From Penium margaritaceum (lineage: Eukaryota; Streptophyta; Zygnematophyceae; Desmidiales; Peniaceae): a stretch of DNA of 64,000 nucleotides. The stretch spans positions 209,003 to 273,002 of the forward strand of contig SZWC01000517.1 of the NCBI GenBank assembly GCA_023375785.1. Reading direction: 5' to 3'. Of this stretch, positions 50,411 through 63,700 are shown piece after piece (positions within the stretch are counted from its first letter, which is position 1; each line of letters opens with the position of its first letter). Position numbers and translations under genes: made by a program. The notes under the pieces were generated by a model. The model did not search any database. It saw only the letters and a program-made list of their open reading frames with translations, and was not told the DNA's origin.

Positions 50411-52884
50411 TTGCATACACTTACACACACTTACACGCACATACACACACTTACACGCAGTTCCACGCACTTATACACAGGTGATTGCACTTCCACGCAA
50501 TTACACGCAGTCACACAAACTTACACGCACTTACACGCAATTACACGTACTTACACGCATTTACAAACACTTACACGTACTTATACGCACTTAAACGTAC
50601 TTGCACACACTTACACGCACATACACACACTTACACGCACTTACACGTACTTGCACGCACTTACACGCAGTTAATTACACTTACACGTACTTACACGTAC
50701 TTACACGAACTTACACGTACTTACACGTACTTACAAGTACTTACACGCACTTACAGGCACTTACACACACACGCACTTACACACACTTACACGCAATTAC
50801 ACGCACTTACACATGCTTACACGCACTTGCACACACTTACACACACTTACACGCACTTATCCACACTTACACGCACTTATCCACACTTACACGCACTTAC
50901 ACACACTTACATGTACTTACACGCACTTACACGCACTTACACGCACTTACGCACGCTTATACACACTTACACGCACTTACACACATGTATCCGCACTTAC
51001 ACGCACTTACATGCAGTTACACATACCTACATGTACTTACATGCACTTACATGCACTTACATGCACTTACATGCAGTTACACGCACTTACACGCACTTAC
51101 ATGCACTTACACGCACTTACACAAACTCTAACGCACCTATACCCACTTCCACACACATACACGCACTTACACACACATACACGCACATACACACAGTTAC
51201 ACTCACTTACACGTTCTTACACGCACTTATATGCACTTACACACATTCACATGCACTTACACACACTTACATGCAATTACACATGCTTACACGCACCTAC
51301 ACGCACTTACACGCACTTACACACACTTACACATACTTACATGCACTTGGAAGGACTTACACACACCTATACGCACTTAGACACACTTACACACACTTAC
51401 ACCCACTTACACGCACTTACACGCACTTACATGCACTCATACGTACTTACATACACTTACACGCACTTCTATGCACTTACACGCACTTACAGGCACTTAC
51501 AAGCACTTACACACACTTACACGCATTTGCACGCACTTACACGCACTTACATGCACTTGCACGTAATTACATGCACCTATAAGCACTTACAAGAACTTAC
51601 ATGCACTTACATGCACTTACACACACTTACACGCACTTACACGCACTTACACACACTTATACGCACTTACACACACTTATACACACTTACACACACTAGC
51701 ACATACTTACACGCACTTACACGTACTTGCACACACTTACACGCACTTACACACACTTACATGCACTTACAAGCACTTACACGAAGTTCATTGCACTTAC
51801 ACGTACTTACACACACTTACACGAGCTTACACGCACTTACACATACTTACACGTACTTACACGCACTTGCAAACACTTGCTTGCAATTACAGACACTCAC
51901 ACGCACTTTCACGCATGTACACGCATGTTCACACACTTGCACGTACTTACACATACTAACACACACTTACACGTACTTACACACACTTACACACAGTTGG
52001 AAACACTTACAAGCACTTACACGTACTTACACACACTTACATACACTTACACGTACGTACACATACTCAAACGCACTTATACGCACTTACACGCACTTAC
52101 ACACACTTACACGCACTTATATGCACTTACACATACTTAAACGCACTTACACACACTTACATGTCCTTACATGCACTTACACGCAATTACACGCACTTAC
52201 CCGTACTTACACGCACTTACACACAGTTACACACACTTACACATACTTACACGCACTTACACACACTTACACACACTTCCATGCACTTACACGTACTTAC
52301 ATGCACGTACACACAGTCATACGCACTTACACACACTTACACACACTTACACGCACTTACACGCACTTACATGCACTTACACGCACTTACGAGTACTTAC
52401 ACACACTTACACGTACTTACATACACTTACATGCACTTACACACACTTACACACACGTACACGCACTTACACACACTTACACACAATTACACACACCTAC
52501 ACATGCTTACACGCACTTACATGCACTTACACGCATTTACACGCACTTATATACACTAACACGCACTTACACGCACTTACACGCACGTACACGTACTAAC
52601 ACGCACTAACAGGCACTTACACGCACTTATACACACTAATACATACTTACGCGCACTTACATGGACTTAAACACACCTACACGCGTTTACACGTACTTAC
52701 ATGCACGTACACGCACTTATACGAACTTATACGCACTTACGCGCACTTACACGGACTTACACGCACCTACACGCACCTACACGTACTTACACACACTTAC
52801 ATGCACTTACACGCACTTACACACACTTACACGTACTTATACGCACTTACACGCACTGACACACACTTACACGCACTTACACGC
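50391..52884 (+). repeat. Decamer minisatellite, forward block 2
   Basis: Tandem gcacttacac with the usual variants, ending at 52,884 where the GC-rich island starts. Open frames of up to 598 codons are periodic and stop-free by composition. Confidence 0.95.
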
Positions 52885-52886
52885 GT

Positions 52887-53465
52887 GTGACATGCTCCTG
52901 TCTGGCGGTGGTGGGTCTCAACCCTTGTGCACCGAAGCATGCCCTGCGGTGCCCGTGGGGTGGCAAGCGCAAGGCTGTCCACGACGCGATGGTTCGTGAG
53001 CTGGCGGCGATTATGCGTGAGAGCGGCATGGGCGGCGTGCGGGAGGAGCCGGAGGAGATCATTCCTTGGGGCCGACCAGACATCACATGCCTTGACGCGG
53101 CCACGGGCCAACTGTTGGCGCTCGACGTGGTCATCGCCGATCCCCAGCGTCCTTCCCTGGGACGGGCGTCTTGCGTGCGGCCGGGGTTTGCCCTTCAGGA
53201 GGCGATCTGGTTGAAGGAGGCGAAGTACGCCCACTGGCGCAGACAGGCAGTCCGGGACCAGATCTTCCCCGCTATGGAGACCCTGTGCGCCTGCTCCCAC
53301 GACTTGGGCGAGGTTTTCCGTAGGGCTACGACAGCTTCGGAGAGGCCCCTCGCCAGGCATGGCGGTTCCAAGGGCACGACGCGGCCACTCCGTGCACTTC
53401 TCAGCCAGCGTCTGGCGGTCACCCTACAGCGGGCCAAGGCCCAGCAGTTCCGGCGGCGTGCATGA
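52887..53465 (+). CDS. Partial LINE ORF: C-terminal restriction-like endonuclease (RLE) domain
   Basis: 192 codons ending at TGA 53,463-53,465. There is no true start: the frame is open back through the stop-free decamers, GTG at 52,887 is only the first island codon, and the first in-frame ATG is at 52,989. Seen in order: C14, H18 and C22, resembling the last part of a CCHC zinc knuckle; H32-D33, matching the R/K-H-D/N position; P64-D65 followed 14 residues later by D80, the PD-X(12-14)-D catalytic motif of PD-(D/E)XK nucleases; then K110-E-A-K113-Y114, matching the downstream lysine motif. This order is known for the RLE domain behind the reverse transcriptase of R2-like and related LINEs, where it nicks the target DNA. 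The reverse transcriptase is absent. All catalytic positions I can assign are present, but the polypeptide has no upstream partner, so it is probably a dead insertion. An orphan PD-(D/E)XK gene is the alternative. Codon use is GC-rich, unlike its neighbours. Confidence 0.6.
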   Translation: MTCSCLAVVGLNPCAPKHALRCPWGGKRKAVHDAMVRELAAIMRESGMGGVREEPEEIIPWGRPDITCLDAATGQLLALDVVIADPQRPSLGRASCVRPGFALQEAIWLKEAKYAHWRRQAVRDQIFPAMETLCACSHDLGEVFRRATTASERPLARHGGSKGTTRPLRALLSQRLAVTLQRAKAQQFRRRA

Positions 53466-53711
53466 GAGTGGACAGCAAACGCTGCTCTCGAGGAGGATGT
53501 TGACCGAGCTCAGCGAGCTCTCCTGCGACGGGAAGAGGGTCCAGCGGAGGCGGACCTTGCTTTTGTCGGCCGCGAGTAGTTGCATTGTATAGGGTTGTGT
53601 GTTGTTCAGCAAGCTGTCCGCTATCTCCCTTTGTTCGTACAAACCTGCCTGGAACCAGAGTATGGTCCACGCTGGTACCTTATACCTTTCTTTCCGTTCA
53701 TGAATGAGATG
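53466..53711 (+). other. 3' non-coding part of the LINE fragment
   Basis: Mixed-composition sequence after the TGA, ending in ttcatgaatgagatg directly before the decamers resume. No poly-A, microsatellite tail or hairpin was recognised. Short open frames here (for example 53,359-53,592 in another frame) show no motif and look like chance. Confidence 0.45.
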
Positions 53712-56700
53712 TTACACGCACTTACACGCACTTACATGCACTTATACGCACTGACACACACTTACACGTACTCCCACGTACTTACACGCACTTACACGCA
53801 CTTACACGCACGTACACGCACTTGCACACACATACACGTACTTTTACACACTTACTCGTACTTACACGTACTTACACGTTCTTATACGCACTGAATTGCA
53901 CTCACACGCACTTACACCCACTTACACGAACTTACATGCACTTACACGTACTTACACGTACTTGCATGCACTTACAAATACTTACATGCACTTACAAGTA
54001 CTTACACGTACTTACACGCACTTACACACACTTACACACATTTACACGCACTTAAATGGACTTACACACACTTATACACACTTACACGCAATTACACGCA
54101 CTTACACACAGTTAAACACACTTGCACGCACTTACACGTACTTATACGCACTTACAAGCACTTACACGTACCTACACGCACTTACACGCACTTACACGTA
54201 CTTACACACAGTTACGTAAACTAACACACACTTACATGCACTTACACATACTTACACGCACTTACACGCACTTACACGCACTTACACGCACTTATACATA
54301 CTTACACGCACTTCCACACAATTACACGCACTTACATGAACGTACACGTACCTATACACACTTACACGCACTTATACCCACTTACACGTACGTACACGCA
54401 CTTACACGCACTTACATGCACTCACACGCACTTACACGCACTTACACGTAATTACCTGCACTTAAACTCACTTACACACACTTATACGCACTTACACGTA
54501 CTTACACGCACTTACATGCACTTACACGCACTTACACGTACTCACATGCACTTACATGTACTTATACGCACCTACACACACTTACATGCACTTACACGTA
54601 CTTACACGCACTTACACGCAAGTACTCGTACTTACACGCACTTACCAATACTTACACGTACTTACACGTACTTACATGCACTTATATGCACTTATACGCA
54701 CTTACACATAGTTAAACGCAGTTACACACAGTTACACGTACTTACATGAACTTACACACACTTCCATAGACTTACACGCACTTATCCATACTTACATGCA
54801 CTTATACACACTTACACGCACATACACGTATTAACACACACTTACACGCAATTACACGCACTTACACGCAGGTACACACACTTACACATACATATACGTA
54901 CTTCTGTGTACTTACACGCACTTCTACTCACTTGCACGCACTTGTACGCACTTACACATACTTACACGCACTTACACATACTTACACGCACTTACACGCA
55001 CTAACACGTAGTGATACACACTTGCACACACTTACAAGAACTTACATGCACTTATACCCACTTACATGAAGTTACACGCACTTACACATACTTATACGCA
55101 CTTACACGAGCTTACATGCACTTACACGTACTTACACGCACTTACATGCACTTACACGCACTTACACGCAGACTTACGCATCTATACGCACTTACACACA
55201 CTTATACGCACTTACGCACTTACACGCACTTACACACACTTACACGTACTTACACGCACTTACACACACTTACACGCACTTACACACACTTACACTCACA
55301 TACACGCACTTACATGCACTTACATGCACTTACATCGACTTACACCCACTTACACATGCTTACACATACTTACACGCACTTACACGTACTTACACGCACT
55401 TATACGCACTTACATGCACCTACACATACTTGCACACACTTACACGCACTTACACGTATTTACACACACTTAAACGCACTTACACGCACTTACAAGCAGT
55501 TAATTGCACTTACACGCACTAACATGCATTTACACGAACTAACACGCAGTTACACTTAATCACACATACTTTCACGCACTAACAAATACTTACACGTACT
55601 TACATACACTTACAGACACTTACCCATACTTACACGCACTTTCACGCACTTGGATGTACTTACACGTACTTACATGCACTTACACGCACTTACACGCACT
55701 TACACACACTTACACGCACTTACATGCACTTACACACACTTACATGCACTTACACGCACATACACGTACTCACACGCACTTACACGCACTTGCACAAACT
55801 TACACGCACTTACATGCTCTTACACATACTTACACACACTTACATGCACTTACACGCAGTTAATTGCACTTACAGACACTTACACTTACTTACGTGAACC
55901 ACGCCCTTACACACACTTACATGTACTTACACACACTTACAAATACTTACATGCACTTACACGTACTTACACTCACTTACATGCACTTACACGCACTTAC
56001 ATGCACTTACACACACTAACACGCACTTACACACACTTACACATACTTACACACATTTACACGCAGTAACACGCACTTACACGCAGCTACACATACTTAC
56101 ACGCACTTACACATACTTACAAGCACTTACACGCACTTACACGCACTTCCACGCACTTACACTGACTTACACGCAGTTACACGCACTTATACATACTTAC
56201 ACGCACTTACACGTACTTACATGCACTGACATGCACTTCCACGCACTTACACGTACTTACATGCACTTATACGCAGTTACATGCACTTACACGTACTTAT
56301 ACATACCTACACGTACTTACATGCACTTATATGCAGTAACACGCAGTTACACCCACTAACACGTACTTACACGCACTTACACATACTTATACGCACTTAC
56401 ACATACTTACATGCACTTATACGCACTTCCAAGCACTTACACGCACTAACACGCACTTACGCGTACTTACACGCAGTTACACACACCTAAAGGTCATTAT
56501 ACGCACTTACAGGCACTTACACACACTTACAAGCACTTATACGCACGTATACGTACTTTCACGTACTTACATGCACTTAATCGCACTTACACGCACTTAG
56601 ACACACTAACACGCACCTATACGTACTTACACACACTTCCACATACTTACACGCACTTACACATACTTATACGCACTTACACGCACTTACAAGCACTTGC

Positions 56701-59700
56701 ACGTACTTACACGCACTTATACGCACTTGCATGCACTTATATGCACTTACACGCAATTACACACACTTACAAGCACTTACAAGAACTTACACACACTTAC
56801 ATGCACTTACACACACTTACACCCACTTACACGTACTTACTCAGACTTACACGTACTTACAAATACTTGCACACACTTACACGCACTTGCACGCACGTAT
56901 ATGCACTTATACACAATTACTCGCATGTACAAGCACTTACAAGAACTTACACACACTTACACACACTTATACATACTTACGCGCACTAACATGCACTTAC
57001 ATGCACTTACATGCACTTACACACACTTACACGCACTTACACACACTTATACACATCTACACACACTAACACGCACTTGCACATACTTACACGCACGTAC
57101 ATGCACTTACACGCACTTACACAGTTACACGCACTTACACGCACTTACACGCACTTACACATACTTACACACACTTACACACACTTACACACACGTACAC
57201 GCACTTACATGCACTTACACGTAGTTCCATGCACTTACACGCACTTACACGCACTTACACACAGTTACACACAGTTGCACACACTTACACCCACTTATAT
57301 GCACTTTCATGTACTTATACACACTTACTCATACTTACATGCACTTACATGCACTTACAAGCACTTACACACACTAACACGCACGTTTACGCACTTACAC
57401 GCAGTTACACACACTCACACATACTTACACGCGCTTACACCCACTTACACGCACTTACACGCAATTATATGCATGTATATGTACTTACACGCACTTACAT
57501 GCACTTACTCGCACTTACACGTACTCACACGTACTAATACGCACTTATATGCAGTTACACGCACATACACACACCTACACGTACTTACACGCACTTACAC
57601 GCACTTTAATGCATTTACAAGAACTTACACACACTTACACGCACTTACACTCACTTACGCACACTTACACATACTTACACGTACTTACACACACTTATAC
57701 ACACTTACATGCACGTATACACACTTACACGCACTTGCAGGCACTTGCACGTACTTACACGCACTTATATGCACTTACACAGAATTACACGCACTTAGAA
57801 GGACTTACAAGAACTTACACGCACATACACACACTTACACACACTTACGCGCACTTATACGCACTTACACGCACTTACACATACTTAGATGCAGTTAATT
57901 GCACTTACATGCACTTTCACAAACCAACACGTACTTACACGCTCTTACAAATACTTACACAAAATGACACGCACTTACACGCAATTACATATACTTACAG
58001 GCACTTACACGTACTCAGACACAATTACACGTACTTACACGCACTTACACACACTTACACGTACTTGTACACACTTACTCACACTTACACACACTTATAC
58101 GCAGTTACACACACTTACACGCACTTACATGCACTTATACACACACTTATACGCAGTTACACAAACTTACATGCACTTACATGCACTTACATGCACTTTC
58201 ATGCAATTACATGTACATACACGCACTTACGTGTACTTACACGGACTTACACACACTTACATGCACTTGCACGCACTTACACGTACTTACACAATGTTCC
58301 ACGCACTTACATGCACTTATACGCACTTACACACACTTACACGCACTTCCACGCACTTGTACACACTTACACATACTTACACGTACTTACACACACTTAC
58401 ACGCACTTACACGTACTTACATGCACTTAACCAGACTTACACGCAATTACATGCACTTACACGCACTTACGCACACTTACACGTACTTACACACACTTAC
58501 ACACACTTACACGCACTTACAAGCACTTACATGTACTTACACCCACTTACACGCGGTTATATGCCCTTACACATACTTACACGCACTTAATCGCACTTAC
58601 ACGCACTTACACGCACTAACATGCACTTACTCCCATTTACACGCACTTACATGCACTTACACCCACTTACACGTACTTACACGCACTTACACGCACTTAC
58701 ATGCACCGACACACACAAAAACACACTTACATGCACTTACAGGTACTTACACATACTTACACGCACTTACACGTACTTGCATACACTTACATGCACTTAC
58801 ACACTCTTACACACACTTATCCCCACTTATAGACACTTACATGCACTTACACACACTTACACGTACTTACATGCACTTACACGCACTTACACACACTTAC
58901 ACACTCTTACACGCAATTACACATACTTACACGTACTTACACACACTTACACGTACTTGCACACACTTACACACACTTACACACACTTACATGCACTTAT
59001 ACACACTTACCTGCACTTACACGTAGTTAACTACACTTACACACATACACGAACTTACACGAACGTACACGCACTTACACGCACTTACACGTACTTATAT
59101 GCACTTACATGCACTTACACGTACTTACACGCACTTACATGCACTTACACGCACTTACATGCACTTACATGCACTTACACGCACTTTCACCCACTTACAT
59201 GCACTTACACACACTTACGCATAGTTACACGCACTTACACGTGGTTACAGGCACTTACATGCACTTACATGCTCTTACACGCACGTACAAGCACTTACAC
59301 GCACTTTCACGCCCTTACACACACTTACACGCACTTACACGCACTTACACGTACTTACACACACTTACATGCAGTTACACGCACATACACGTACTTACAG
59401 GTACTTACTCACACTTACACGCACTTACACGTCCTTACACACACTTAAACACACTTACAGGTACTTACACGCCCTTACATGTACTTACACGCACTTACAC
59501 GCACTTACACACAATTACACGCACTCATACGCACTTACACGCACTTACATGCACTTACACGTACTTAACCTTACGTACACGTACTTACATGCACGAACAC
59601 ACACTTGTACGCACTTACATGCACTTACACACACTTACACATACTTACACACAATTACACGCACTTACAAGAACTTGCACGCACTTACACACACTTACAC

Positions 59701-60741
59701 ACACTTACACGCACTCATGCGCAATTACACATAATTATACACACTTACAAGCACTTACAGGAACTGACACGCACTTACACGTACTTACACGCGTCAATGT
59801 GCACTTATACATACTTATACACACTTACATGCACTCACACACACTTACACGCACTTATACACACTTACACACAGTTACAAGTACTTGCACACACTTACAC
59901 GCACGTACACGCACTTACACGCACTTACACGCACTTACACGCACTTCCATACACTTACACGTACTTACACAGACTTACACACACTTACACCCACTTACAC
60001 ATACTTGCACACACTTCCACACACATACACATACTTACACGCACTTACGCGCACTTACATGCAGTTAATTGCACTTACACGCACTTCAATACACTTACAC
60101 AAGCTTACACGCACTTACACGCACTTACATGTATTTACACGCACTTACAAACACTTACATGCAATTACACGTACTTACACACACCTACATGTACTTACAC
60201 GCACTTACACGCACTTAAACACAATTACACGCACTTACTCACACTTACACACACTTACACGCACTTACACGCACTTACCTCCACTTGCACATACTTACAC
60301 GCAGTTACACACACTTACACCTGCTTACATACACTAACATGTACTTACACACACACTTACATGCACTTACACATACTTAAATGCACTTTCACATACTTAC
60401 ACGTACATATACGCACTTACGTGTACTAACACGCACTTACACACACTTACACGCACTTACACACGCTTACGTGCACTTACATGTACTTACACACACACTT
60501 ATACGCACTTCCACGCACTTACACGCATTTGCACGCACTTGTACGCACTTACACATACTTACACGTACTTACACACACTTACATGCACTTACACATACGT
60601 ACATGCACTTACACGCACTTACACGCACTTACACGCACTAACATGCACTTATACACACTTACACACACTTACACGCACTTACACGCACTTACACGCACTT
60701 AGACGCACTTACACGCACTTACACGCACTTACACACACTTA
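53712..60741 (+). repeat. Decamer minisatellite, forward block 3
   Basis: Seven kilobases of gcacttacac with variants, continuing the polarity of the block left of the LINE fragment. The cryptic marker gcagttaattgcac occurs near 55,497, 55,857, 57,891 and 60,061. Open frames of up to 319 codons are compositional. No unique sequence was seen. Confidence 0.95.
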
Positions 60742-60766
60742 CTGTAAGTGCGTGTAAGTGTGTGCA
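60722..60766. repeat. Third polarity switch, imperfect foldback
   Basis: acacgcacttacacacactta is followed by ctg and then taagtgcgtgtaagtgtgtg. The arms are near-complementary with a 3-bp centre at 60,742-60,744. Mismatches are single-unit variants, so this junction is either older than the perfect one at 35,647 or formed between non-identical units. Confidence 0.8.
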
Positions 60767-63700
60767 AGTGTGTGTAAGTGGGCGTAAGTGCGTGTAAGTG
60801 CATGTAAGTGTGTGTAAGTTCTTGTAAGTGCTTGTAAGAGTGTGTAATTTTGTGTAAGTGTGTTTAAGTGTGTGTAAGTGCGTGTGAGTGCGTGTGAGTG
60901 CTTGTACGTGCGAGTTAGTGCATGTAAGTGTGTGTAAGTGCGTGTAAGTGTGTGTAAGTACGTGTGACTGCATGTATGTGCGTGTAAGTGCGTGTAAGTG
61001 TGTGTAAGTACGTGTAAGTGCGTGTAAGTGCGTGTAGGTACGTGTAAGTCCGTGTAAGTACGCGTAAGTGCGTGTAAGTGCGTGTAAGCACGTGTCAGTG
61101 TGTGTAAGTGTATGTAAGTGCATGAAAGTGCATGTAAGTGTGTGTAAGTGTGTGTAAGTGCGTGCAAGTGTGTGTAAATGCGTGTAAATGTCTGTAAGTG
61201 CATGTAAGTGCGTGTAAGCATGTATAAGTGTGTGTAACTGCGTGTAACTGTGTGTAAGTGCATGTAAGTGCGCGTAAGTGTGTGTAAGTGCGCGTAAGTG
61301 TGTGTAAGTTTAAATAAGTTCGTGTAAGTACCTGTAAGTGCGTATAAGTGTATGTAAGTGTGTGTAAGTGCGTGTAAGTGCGTGTAAGTTTGTGGAAGTG
61401 CATGTAAGTGCAGGTAAGTGCGTGTAAGTTTGTGTAAGTGCGTGTAAGTGCGTGTATGTACGTGTAAGTACGTGTAAGTGCATGTAAGTGTGTGTAAGTG
61501 CGTGTAAGTAGATGTAAGTATGTGTAAGTGTGTGTAAGTGCGTATAAGTGTGTGTTTTTGCATGTAAGTGCGTGTAAGTGCGGGTAAGTGCGTGTAAGTA
61601 CGTGTAAGTGTGTATAAGTGCGTGTAAGTGTGTGTAAGTACGTGTAAGTGTGTGTAAGTGTGTGTAAGTGTGTGTAAGTGCGTGTAAGTGCAATGAACTG
61701 TGTGTAAGTGTGTGTAAGTGTGTGTATGTGCGTGTAAGTGCGTGAAAGTGCGTGTAAGTGTGTGCAAGTGCGTGTATGTGCGCGTAAGTGTGTACAGGTA
61801 CGTGTAAGTGCGTGTAAGTGTGTGTTAGTACGTGTAAGTGCGTGAAAGTGCGTGTAAGTGCGCGTAAGTGCGTGTAAGTACGTGTAAGTGCGTGTAAGTT
61901 CTTGTAAGTGCTTGTAAGTGTGTGTAATTGCGTGTAAGTAAGTATAAATGTGTGTAAGTGTGTGTAAGTGTGTGTAAGTACATGTAAATGCTTGTAAGTG
62001 CTTGTAAGTGCATGTAAGTGCGTGTAAGTGCATGTAAGTGCGAGTAAGTACATGTGAGTGTATGTAAGTGCGTGTTAGTGTATGTATCTGAGTGTAAGTA
62101 CGTGTAAGTGTGTGTAAGTGTGTGTAAGTGCGTATAGGTGCGTGTAAGTGCATGAAAGTGTGTGTGAGTGTGTGTAAGTGTGTGTAAGTATGTGTAAGTA
62201 CGTGTAGGTACGTGTAATATTGTGTAAGTGCGCGTGAGTGTGTGTAAGTGCGTGTAAGTGCGTGTTAGTGTGTATAAGTATGTGTAAGTGCATGTAATTG
62301 CGTGTTAGTGCGTGTAAATGTGTGTAAGTGTGTGTAAGTGCGTGTTAATACGTGTGAGTGCATGTAAGTGCGTGTAGGCACGTGTAAGTGCGTGTAAGTG
62401 CGTGTAAGTGTGTGTAAGTGCGTGTAAGTGCGTGTAAGTGCGTGTAAGTGCGTGTAAGTGCGTGTAAGTGCGTGTAAGTGCGTGTAAGTGCGTGTAAGTG
62501 CGTGTAAGTGCGTGTAAGTGCGTGTAAGTGCGTGTAAGTGCGTGTAAGTGCGTGTAAGTGCGTGTAAGTGCGTGTAAGTGCGTGTAAGTGCGTGTAAGTG
62601 CGTGTAAGTGCGTGTAAGTGCGTGTAAGTGCGTGTAAGTGCGTGTAAGTGCGTGTAAGTGCGTGTAAGTGCGTGTAAGTGCGTGTAAGTGCGTGTAAGTA
62701 CGTGTAAGTGTGTGTAAGTGTGTGTAAGTGCGTATAGGTGCGTGTAAGTGCATGAAAGTGTGTGTGAGTGTGTGTAAGTGTGTGTAAGTATGTGTAAGTA
62801 CGTGTAGGTACGTGTAATATTGTGTAAGTGCGCGTGAGTGTGTGTAAGTGCGTGTAAGTGCGTGTTAGTGTGTATAAGTATGTGTAAGTGCATGTAATTG
62901 CGTGTTAGTGCGTGTAAATGTGTGTAAGTGTGTGTAAGTGCGTGTTAATACGTGTGAGTGCATGTAAGTGCGTGTAGGCACGTGTAAGTGCGTGTAACTG
63001 CGTGTAAGTGCGTGTAAGTTCGTGTAAGTGCGTGTAAGTACGTGTAAGTGTATGTATGTGTGTGTAAGAACATGTAAGTGTGTGTAAGTGCGTGTAAGTA
63101 TGTGTAAGTGCGTGTAAGTGCGTGTAAGTGTGCACAATTGCGTGTAAGTATGTGTACGAGTGTGTTACTGCGTGTCACTGCGTATAAGTGTGTGTAAGTG
63201 TGTGTAAGTGCGTGTAAGTGCGTGTAAGTGTTTGTAAGTGCGTGTAAGTACGTGTAAGTACGTGTAAGTGCGTGTAAGTTCGTGTAAGTGTGTGTAAGTG
63301 CATGTAAGTACAATTAACCGTGTGTAAGTGCGTGTAAGTGCGTGTAAGTATGTGTAAGTACGTGTAGGTGTGTGCAAGTACGTGTAAGTGCATGTAAGTA
63401 CGTATAAGTACGTGTAAGTACTTGTAAGTGCGTGTAAGTGCGTGTAAGTACGTTTAAGTGCGTATAAGTGCGTGTAAGTTCATGTAAGTGCGTGTAAGGG
63501 TGTGTAAGTGCGTGTAAGTGCGTGTAAGTATGTGTAAGTGCATGTAAGTGTGTGTGAGTACGTGTGAGTGCATGTAAGTGCGTGTAAGTGTGTGAAAGTG
63601 CGTGTATGTTTGTGTAAGTGCATGTAAGTGTGTGTGACTACGTGTAAGTATGTGTAAGTGTGGGTAAGTGCGTGTAAGTACGTGTAAGTGGGTGTAAGTG

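Larger units (their letters stand above)
52885..53711 (+). mobile_element. 5'-truncated LINE fragment inserted in the decamer array
   Basis: An 827-bp GC-rich island with decamers in the same polarity on both sides. It carries the C-terminal endonuclease domain of a LINE (see the coding entry) followed by about 246 bp of non-coding 3' sequence. The left junction follows ...ttacacgc and the right junction precedes ttacacgc, so the array phase is kept to within about 2 bp. That fits a single insertion. No poly-A tail or clear target-site duplication is seen, and a duplication would be hard to recognise in a 10-bp repeat. Five-prime truncation is usual for LINEs. RLE-type LINEs are known for preferring repeated or specific targets, but targeting here is only a possibility. 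Confidence 0.6.

Noticed and set aside
52827-53360. 177-codon minus-strand open frame across the island
   Set aside because: It is antisense to the frame with ordered RLE motifs, runs out into decamers, and shows no recognisable motif itself. GC-rich DNA gives such antisense frames readily.
53359-53592. Second plus-strand frame overlapping the end of the RLE frame
   Set aside because: No motif and low-complexity Arg/Ser composition. The RLE frame already ends with an Arg-rich tail typical of a natural C-terminus, so a continuation is not needed.
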